Source: Purshia tridentata (lineage: Eukaryota > Streptophyta > Magnoliopsida > Rosales > Rosaceae). From it: 27,048 nt of DNA. The stretch is from positions 1 to 27,048 of the forward strand of contig QANT01001107.1 in NCBI GenBank assembly GCA_003254885.1. Direction: 5' to 3'. The position numbers were made by a program, and so were the translations under genes. This document shows positions 19,641 through 27,048 of the stretch, piece by piece. Below the pieces are notes generated by a model, which made no database searches, was not told the origin of the DNA, and was given only the letters and a program-made list of their open reading frames with translations. Every line of letters starts with the position of its first letter. Position 1 is the first letter of the stretch.

Positions 19641-19789
19641 TTATTTTATTCTCTGAATAATGATTCATATTCGAATTATTTTGGTGATTTATGTTTTGGA
19701 TTGTTAGTTTTTGGAAATTTTGTTATGTTCGGATGTTAATTCAATGAAGTTATTTATTTTCATACATTGAATTAAGTTTATGAATAGGC

Positions 19790-22700
19790 ATGTTTTGTGG
19801 GGAAGTTTGTTGTCTGGCTGACAGTGCTACTACGCACACTATACTCCAAGAACGGAAGTATTTTTCAAACTTATTGCCTACTCATACCTCTGTGACAACC
19901 ATATTAGGCTAATCCAACCTGGTAGAGGGCCATGGCAAAGCCTATTTTAAGTTGTCCAATGGTACTAAATTTACCATTCATGAGGCCTTATATTCTTCAT
20001 GTTCCAAAAGAACGTTGTTGAGTTTTAAGGAGATTCGAACCAACAGTCATCACGTTGAAACTACTGAGGAAAATGGAGTGGAATATCTTTGCATAACTTT
20101 CAACTTGTACGGCCAGAAGCATACATTGGAAAAATTGAAATGTCTCTCGAGTGGTCTTTATAGGACGACCATTAGATCAATTGAGGCAAACCACATAGTT
20201 AGCCAGACGCTAACTAATTTGAGCAGTTCTTTTTGCTATGGCATTACCGGTCAGAACACCCAGGTCAAAGTATGATGTACCATATCCTCAATTCATCACA
20301 TGGGCATCCCCTTACAATTTTGTGTTTAGTGACACACTATGCCAAGCCTGCTCGTTGGGAAAGTTGAATACTAGACTATCATATGCAAAAAATAGTAAAG
20401 ATTTCACCATTTTTCTGCATGGGGCTATTCAATCTTGCCTGCAGCTAGGTTGGTCCCGTTGAGGCCCACTACTATCCAACCTTACTCTACGTTACAGTTG
20501 GCAACTGGGTACGAACCTGACGTTTCGTACTTACGCATATTTGGGTGTGCAGTTTATGTGCCAATTGCGCCACCACAACGTACAAAATTGGGCCCTCAAC
20601 GAAGGATTGGTCAGTTATGAATCCCCATCCATTATATGTTTTTTTAGAAGTCTTGACAGGCGATCTCTTTCCCGCCAGATTTGTAGATTGTCACTTTGAT
20701 GAGACAGTCTTCCCGTCGTTAGGGGGAGATAAGAACGTCACCGTTCCTGATGAACGACGCGAATTGACGTGGAATATCCCCACTATGTCTCATGCCGATC
20801 ACCGAACCGCACAATGTTATAGTGAATTGCGAAGAATTCTAGATCTACAGAGTGTAGCCAGACGCTTTCTCTGTTCTAGCTAAAGTGACGAGATCACATA
20901 TACCTGCTGCAAATATGCCTGTAAGGATATCTGTCCCGGTAGGATGCATCATCCTCGTAGGACGTGTCGTCCTAGATGGACGAGGTACGACCATGGTGGC
21001 TAACCAGTCATATGTCCCTGCCCAGAAGTGAGGTAGACCACTAGGTTTGAAGGATTCTTATCCCTAGAAGAGGGTAAATTTGGCACAAATGAATCTTTTT
21101 GACATCGCAACCTCAATCGATCCATCCCACGAGATTGTTTCGGATTATGGGTTCGTCCTGGAAGAGACGGTGTTGGGGGACGCTCCAACATTTGAACCCC
21201 CTCCCGAAAACAGAGAAATCTCAATAAATTATGCATGCTTATGTGAGATCCAGAATCAAAATGAGATTATCATCGATGATATATTTGTATTCGCGGTAGC
21301 TACCGAAATCATAACTAGCGATGACATTGAACCTCGCTCCGTTGATGAATGTCAACGTCGAGACGACTGGCCAAAATGGAAAGAAGCAATCATGGCTGAG
21401 TTATATTCCTTGAAAAAGAAAAGAGTGTTTGGGCCTGTCGTCTCTACACCTCCCCATGTTAAACCTGTAGAATTTAAATGGGTATTTGTAAGGAATCGTA
21501 ATGAGAAAAACGAGATTGTGAGATACAAGGCTCGTCTAGTGGCGCAAGGATTTTCTCAACGCCCTGGGATTGATTACGAGGAGATGTATTCTCTTGTAAT
21601 GAATAACATTCACTACCTTATCAGTTTGGTAGTTTTCGAAAAACTGAATATGCAGCTTATGGATGTGGTCACAGTTTATCTCTATGGGGATCCTGATACA
21701 GAGATATATATGAAAGTTCCTGAAGGACTTAAGATTCCCGATGCAAATAGTTCCAGACCACGGAACACGCTCTCCATTTGTTTGAGGCATTCACTTTATA
21801 GATTGAAATAATCCAGACGGATGTGGTATAACCGTCTGAGTGAATATTTGATCGGAAAGGGATATTTGAATAATGAACTATGCCCATGCGTGTTTATTAG
21901 GAAAACAAGTTCCGGATTTGCTGTTGCAATTGTTTATGTCAATGACATAAATTTATTTGGTGCTCCTGAAGAGATCAATGAGCCTGTTAAGCACCTGAAG
22001 TCGGAATTCGATGAAAGATCTTGGGAGAACGAATTTCTGTCTCGGCCTGGAGCTCGAGCACTGTGCAGATGAGATTTTGGTCCATCAATCGAAATACATC
22101 CAGAAGATGTCAAGGTGCTTTAATGAGGATAAAGCGAAGCCTTCATGCACACCCATGATCGTCTGTAGTCTAGGTCCTAAGAAGGATCCGTTTCGTCCCG
22201 CGGATTATAACGAAGAGGTATTAGCACCAGAAGTTCCATACCTAAGTGCACTAGGCTCATTATTGTACTTGGCTCAATGCACTAGACCGGACATCACTTT
22301 TGCTGTGAACTTACTAGCCAGATATAGTTCTGCGCCAACACGCTGCCACTGGAATGGCATAAAAGACATTTTCCGCTACATTGGAAGTATGACGGATATG
22401 GGCTTATTCTATCCCTATGTATCTTGGAATGGGTCAAACCTCTTTTGGCCCTCGGAATGATACATGCCTTGTTGGATTTTCTGACAGGGGTTATCTATCA
22501 GACTTGCACAAGGCACGTTCCTAAATTGGTTATGTCTTTACCATTGGGAATACAGCAATATCTTGGAGGTCTACGAATCAGACCCTTGTTGCTACCTCTT
22601 CGAATCATGCTGAGATTCTAGCTCTTCACGAGACAGTTCATGAATGTATATGGCTTGAAGCCGTTACCAAGCATGTTCGAAGTACACATGGGCTGTATTC

Positions 22701-22950
22701 CACCACTGATGAACCAACCATTATCTCAGAAGATAATGCCGCTTGCATCGAGCAGATGAAGACGAGTTTCATCAAAGGAGACAACACCAAGCATATTGCA
22801 CCGAAGTTCTTCTTCAACCATCAGCAACAAGAGCATCAGAAGATTGGAGTCAACCAGATCCGTTCTCAAGACAATCCTGCAGATCTTCTTCACCAAGTCA
22901 CTACGAAAGCCCACATTCTTGAAACATGTTTGAGGTATTGGCTTGTGTAG
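19790..22950 (+). pseudogene. Copia-2 pol with deleted integrase core, degenerate
   Basis: The protease motif ADSATTH is at about 19817-19837. The integrase zinc-finger region survives in pieces (WHYRSEHPG, CQACSLGKL), but the sequence jumps near 20391-20418 from that finger to the C-terminal part (AWGYSIL, FGCAVYVPIAPPQRTK). The catalytic DDE core of some 150 residues is therefore missing. RT runs from about 21369; a stop at 21809-21811 and a frameshift near 22010 break it. The active site reads YVND (21935-21946) where YVDD is required. RNase H follows from about 22450 in shifted frames, and the last frame closes at 22950. No product of this copy can be functional. Confidence 0.88.
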
Positions 22951-23458
22951 ATTGTTTGATTTACATAGTATATAGTCTTCAGGGGGAGTCGATATCAGGG
23001 GGAGTATCCTGAGGCATACTCACTTGACCATCGTGTACTCTTTTGTCCTTCGTCCAGGGTTATTTTGTCCTACTGGGTTTTGTTACCTGGCAAGGTTTTA
23101 ATGAGGCACATCTTGGCATGGTCACCCCACTCATATAGCATCCTGAAGATGCCTCGATTCGATATATATACATTTGCTCATCTTTTTCCTTCGACCACGG
23201 GTTTGTCCCACTGGGTTTACCGGGTAAGGTTTTGGTGTAGCAACCCTAAATGCACTCCGCTCCCATTGATATACTATGAGATGACTTCACCTACTTCCGA
23301 GGTCCCGATGCGAAAAGTCCACACTCACGCGCGTTGTACTCTTTTCTCCTTCGACCAGGGTTGTTTTTGTTCCCACAGGGTTTTTATTACCTGGCAAGGT
23401 TTTGACGAGGCAACTTAGAAGCGCATAGCAAAGACAGCACTAATGACATGGAATATCC
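22951..23458 (+). other. Copia-2 3' untranslated region with repeated block
   Basis: Two polypurine-like AGGGGGAG sites lie at about 22980 and 22997. Three diverged copies of a 60-70 bp block follow, at 23046-23108, 23187-23244 and 23347-23413. Each runs TCCTTCG-CCA-GG, then a T-rich stretch, CCCAC(T/A)GGGTTT, ACC(T)GG(C)AAGGTTTT and ends in a purine-rich AGGCA/AGCAAC. Confidence 0.8.
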
Positions 23459-23467
23459 AAGGGGGAG
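23459..23467 (+). promoter_or_regulatory. Copia-2 polypurine tract
   Basis: AAGGGGGAG directly precedes the 3' LTR. Confidence 0.85.
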
Positions 23468-23644
23468 TGTTGTAAATATCTTTATTAGTGTGGCTATTCA
23501 TATAATTAGTTGTAGGGGTATACTCGTAATTTATTAAAGTGAGTAAACCCTACCCTTGTATAAGTATATATATTCCTGAATGAATAAGAGAACCTGATGA
23601 TTCTCTCTGCCTCCACAAACCCTAGTTACATATATTTTACAACA
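23468..23644 (+). repeat. Copia-2 3' LTR
   Basis: 177 bp, matching the 5' LTR except for about six substitutions and short indels near its 3' end. The AATAAA of the 5' LTR reads AATAAG here. Confidence 0.93.
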
Positions 23645-24002
23645 GCCTCCTAAAAAATCTTCACACGGAAAATCTTCTCGGTCCAAACGGTCTCGTGCTC
23701 CATAGGAGGAGTATCCTTCTCACCTCTTTCCAAGTGTTGAGTGTTTCAATTTTTGGTCTCGTGTCAATTCTCGTAAGAATCTAATTGTGGAGTGTCCTTT
23801 CAAGCTTGCGGATTTCAGTGATGATTTCCAAGCAATGCTCCGTAAGAGAGGTTGGTTTGATTGGATTGCTTGTTATTATGACAGGAAACCAAGCATATCA
23901 ATGATTAGAGAGTTTTATAGCAACTATACTGAGTTGAGCTAGACTAGTGTATTTGTTAGAGGGGTGCTTGTTGTTTTTGACAGTGAGGTGATACATTCCA
24001 CT

Positions 24003-24007
24003 TTAGG
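24003..24007. repeat. Target-site duplication, left copy
   Basis: TTAGG, repeated at 26185-26189. The next base (T) also matches, so the duplication could be counted as 6 bp. Confidence 0.75.
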
Positions 24008-26184
24008 TGATAGGACCGCCCCGGAGTTTACCCTGAGACGACCCTGTGGGGACGCCACGTCTCACGACATGGGCCCCGATCCTATCGAAAAATTCGGTAG
24101 CATCTCCTGTGTAAAAAGCCTTACCCAAAAAAAAAAAAGATATGCCCTATCATAACTCAACAAAATCTAGAAAAATCCCAACAAATAAACCCCGTATAAA
24201 AAAATAATCCAAATCGACAACCAAATCCAAAGTGGTCACCTCAAGGTGACCTTAGAGCATATCTAAAAGAAGCACATCATCCGAAAGAAATGAATAACTG
24301 AAATAAATAAATGAGACTATGCCTACATAGTCTTGGATGTCAAAAGACACAGAAGTGGCTCGACGCTCAAGTGGCACGAACGGGATCCTTGTCACTTGGG
24401 GGAGAACATTTAAAATACAAAACTATGAGATAAAACTTAGTGAGTAGACAAAAATAATTTAAATATTTCCTTTTTCAACATAAATATATTAACATAGAAC
24501 TTGTCTTTCGAATTCCCCAGTTTTAAAACCAATTTGCAAAATTATAATATCAAACCACAAATCCCGGATCCCACCCATCATAAATCCAAAACCTTCATAA
24601 TTATACTATGTATAATTTCAGAAAAACTAGATATGCATATACGGTTCCAAATATTTTCAAGAGTTAAAATATTAAATATAAGTAGGAGCAGCACAAGACA
24701 TTTACCAGTATATCAAAATACTTAAAACTCACACCGTAGTACCCATAAACTCTCTATCAATACGTACACGTGGGCCAAGTACGTGTACATAGATATGGCT
24801 AACCTTTATCAATACGTGAACACACAATGGTTTGCATAGATTCCCAACTTTATCAATACGCGAACACACAATGGTTCGCATAGATTCCAACTTTATCAAT
24901 ACGCACGTAGATAGTGCACTAGGATACACGGCCCAAAGCCTATATGTGTGAACCGATGGGTCCCAAAGACCTATAATCAGCCATTTACCCTCGGGTACTG
25001 TCCAATGGTTTAAAAACTATAAACCAATATCTCTATAAAAATATCATATATATATTCTCAAAATACCATAAGATAAAATATTTGCGAATAAAATAATTAT
25101 CCAATCAAACCACAATTTCAATAAATACTTAAATAAATTCAAAACAAATCTTAAAATATTTAAAAGACAAAATTTGAAACAAAAAAAAAAATCCGCTTAC
25201 AAACTTGGCGAGAAAAACGTAAGCCTCGCCGATCACCCAACTAGCGCCCAACACCCAAAAACTTCCCCAAAAATACTCTCGATCGTCCTGTACAAATACG
25301 TAAGGTCCAAATTGGTTTCCAAAAGCCTTAAAATAAGGAAAAAAAATATTTTTGGTCACTAGCCGGTCCAGCACCGCGGCACATGGCGGCGGCTGCCGGA
25401 AAGTTGACTTTTTCAGTGACCAACCCAAAAAAAAAAATTGACCATACCAAATCGACAGGCTGGATGAGAGGAATAACTTTGTCAACTGGGCAGAGTCCAA
25501 AAAGTGGCCAGAAGTGGCTGGAAAACCCCAATTTCGGTCCGAATTTTCTATCCCCTATCTGAAAATTCAAACCTATATGAAAAATTGCAAATCATATATG
25601 GTTGGAAAGCTTGAAACGTGAGAATTTCAGAAAGGTAAGAATCGAACTAAACCGAGGTCAAACGAAGCGGGAATTTGGATTTGAAACTCACGGTAGCTGA
25701 AACTTCCAAGGCTTGATTCGTCGTCCACAGTGGTCTGATCAAGACGATTTGGGTATGGATGGAAAGAGGACGAAGAGACAAACAAAACCCGACCAACTTG
25801 ACATCCAGCAGATGCTGCACGAGCCCCCACGTGGCTGAAAAGTATGACGGTGATTCTGATCACCCAAACATTGTTCACGCGAAATTTTGTGTAGTTTTGA
25901 TTTTTTTTTAAAAATGAAATTATTTTTCCTATTTATATTTTCCCCTCCAAACTTGAAACGCGCATAACTCTTAAACAGTAACTTTAAATTACGAGCCGTT
26001 TCTTCCTACGTGCTCGTGAGGTTCAGCTCTATGCAACCATATAAAAATTTGGGCTGAAACACCCTTTTAAAAATATACGTCCCTTGCAAAACCAAAACTT
26101 TCCTAAGCGAGGGCAAATTGGTAAATTCACCCCAATGACTTTAAATGACGATCCAACAATGAATACTTGGGATGGGTCGTAAAA
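24008..26184 (-). mobile_element. 2.18-kb insertion, probable solo gypsy LTR
   Basis: The segment is flanked by TTAGG on both sides (24003-24007 and 26185-26189). Removing it with one copy rejoins the host reading frame across STLG-LPDC. Read on the minus strand it starts TTTTACGACCCATCCC and ends GGGGCGGTCCTATCA. This resembles the TGTTACGACCC start and GGGGCG...CA end of plant gypsy LTRs, though the first G is not present. It has no protein domains. Inside, on the minus strand, are features usual in such LTRs, including GGACCGAAATTGGGGTTT and a stretch with ACCGAATTTTTCGATAGGA. No internal gypsy sequence is present, so a solo LTR is the simplest reading. Confidence 0.65.
24804..24910. repeat. 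44-bp tandem repeat inside the LTR-like insertion
   Basis: Units starting CTTTATCAATACG lie at 24804, 24848 and 24891. The first two are complete (44 and 43 bp) and the third is partial. A related CTCTATCAATACG occurs near 24752. Confidence 0.85.
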
Positions 26185-26955
26185 TTAGGTCTACCAGATT
26201 GCATACCTTTAGCTTCAAAAATTGATCAGTATGATCACGCATTAGCTTCGCTTAAGAAGGATATTGGGAGGATGGCTCGGACAATGCTTACTAATCCAAA
26301 TTCTTTTGATTCTTCTAAAAATTATTTCCCTACTGGGTCAGTACGCAAGTTGTATAGGGAATGTAACTACTTTCTTAGATACTACATTTGGCCTAAGACG
26401 AACGCCTCTAAGATTCCTTTTGAAAATGCTGCATTGATTATTTTATTCTTTGACTACTCCATCACGATTCCTATTGCTGATCTTATTTTTGAAAGAATCC
26501 AGGTTCATGCATCTTTTGGTCTAAGGGGAGGTCCTAGGACCACCTTACCTTTCCCTTGTCTCTTAACTAAAATCTTTGAGGCTGCTAGTGTTGATTTTAA
26601 TGGGGTTGATGACCTTGATCAGGGGGAAGGGATTGTCAATAAGAAAATTTTGGGAATTAGTGAAAAATTTTCTCAACACAATATTGTGGATCCTCCTTCT
26701 GCTTCTTTATCTTCTACTGCTACCAGATCATCCTCCTCTTCTCCGGTGCCTTTTGACTTTGCGTCCATGTACTCCTCCATGGTTGATCAGTTTGTTGCCA
26801 TCAACACTCACTTTCAGGATGTCAACACTCATCTTTAGCGGATCGACACTTGTCTTGATGGTTTTGATACCATTTTTCAAGGGCATGCCCATGTTTTGCT
26901 TGGCTCAGATTGTCATATGCAGGACCATGAAGATACTGTGGTTGAGGATGCCTAG

Positions 26956-27048
26956 GCCCCTTTGGCTATCCTAGTCATAAGGGGGGAGAAGTGTTGAATG
27001 GGAGTAGCATTTGTTTAGTGTTTGTTTTGTTTTTTTTAATCTGTTCTT
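26956..27048 (+). other. Downstream flank of the gag-like gene
   Basis: Contains AAGGGGGGAGAAG and a T-rich stretch up to the window edge. No other feature was recognised. Confidence 0.4.

Larger units (their letters stand above)
16989..23644 (+). mobile_element. Copia-2: older, defective Ty1/copia element with short LTRs
   Basis: The element is 6656 bp, bounded by TGTTGTAAAT...TACAACA LTRs of 176 and 177 bp. Domain order is gag with a zinc knuckle, protease, remnant integrase, reverse transcriptase and RNase H, as in Ty1/copia. LTRs differ by about six substitutions plus small indels, so it is clearly older than Copia-1. Its flanks (CTTCA left, GCCTC right) do not match, so no target duplication remains. 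It is divergently oriented relative to the receptor kinase and lies about 600 bp upstream of it. Its gag, integrase and RT are all damaged. Confidence 0.93.
23645..26955 (+). pseudogene. Putative plant transposon (gag-like) protein gene, interrupted
   Basis: The 5' part (23645-24007) begins without a start codon right at the Copia-2 LTR. It has a basic Lys/Ser-rich head, one in-frame stop near 23704, then RKRGWFDWIACYYDRKPS and VREFY-like (MIREFY) and VFVRG motifs, with a further stop before VFVRG. The 3' part (26190-26835) continues with GLPDC and runs to the domain end (NYFLRYYIWP, FENAALII, LPFPCLLTKIFEAA). A Ser-rich linker follows, then a TAG at 26836-26838, after which the same frame stays open to TAG at about 26953-26955. 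The motif order fits the family annotated in Pfam as putative plant transposon protein (PF20167, from memory). These proteins are typical of poorly understood LTR elements. A purine tract at 26979-26991 could be that element's own polypurine tract. Confidence 0.7.

Noticed and set aside
24804..24910. Possible CRISPR-like array
   Set aside because: The 44-bp units are directly adjacent with no unique spacers. It is a short tandem repeat in a plant transposon.
25129..25878. Minus-strand frames of 80-123 residues in the 2.18-kb insertion
   Set aside because: They overlap each other, lack domains, and lie in an LTR-like noncoding segment.

Overview
This is a stretch of plant nuclear DNA, almost certainly from a eudicot. 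The evidence is a spliced receptor-kinase gene with GT..AG introns, Ty1/copia retrotransposons, relics of gypsy-type LTRs, MITE-like foldbacks and long AT-rich spacers. No species can be named from the sequence alone, and nothing bacterial is present.

Layout. At 1-435 (minus strand) lies the 5' part of an NDR1/HIN1-like (LEA_2) membrane-protein gene, cut by the window edge or truncated. From 436 to 5480 is AT-rich spacer with microsatellites, a diverged direct repeat, a MITE (2985-3183), a gypsy-type LTR relic ending at 4100 and a foldback around 5110-5335. At 5484-5795 is a decayed copy of the last exon of an S-receptor kinase. At 6471-16389 (minus) is a complete G-type lectin S-receptor-like kinase in seven exons. 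I worked out the splice sites and phases by hand, and they give an unbroken 816-residue protein. Its intron 5 holds a 6367-bp antisense Copia element (7112-13478, here Copia-1) with 493-bp LTRs differing at only two positions.

Some 600 bp upstream of the kinase start is a second, older Copia element (16989-23644, Copia-2). It has short LTRs, an unusual GC-rich leader, a deleted integrase core and a mutated reverse transcriptase active site, and it lacks a target-site duplication. Directly after it is a gene for a putative plant transposon (gag-like) protein, 23645-26955. That gene is split by a 2.18-kb insertion, probably a solo gypsy LTR in reverse orientation, with a TTAGG duplication whose removal rejoins the reading frame exactly.

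How it fits together. The only gene here that looks functional over its whole length is the receptor kinase, a plasma-membrane protein with an extracellular lectin/S-locus/PAN region and a cytosolic Ser/Thr kinase. The rest is a nested record of transposition around and inside it. The most interesting points are the kinase frame surviving a recent large intronic insertion, the near-identical LTRs flanking a badly broken Copia-1 body, and the GC-rich, ACGT-core-rich leader of Copia-2 next to the kinase promoter.
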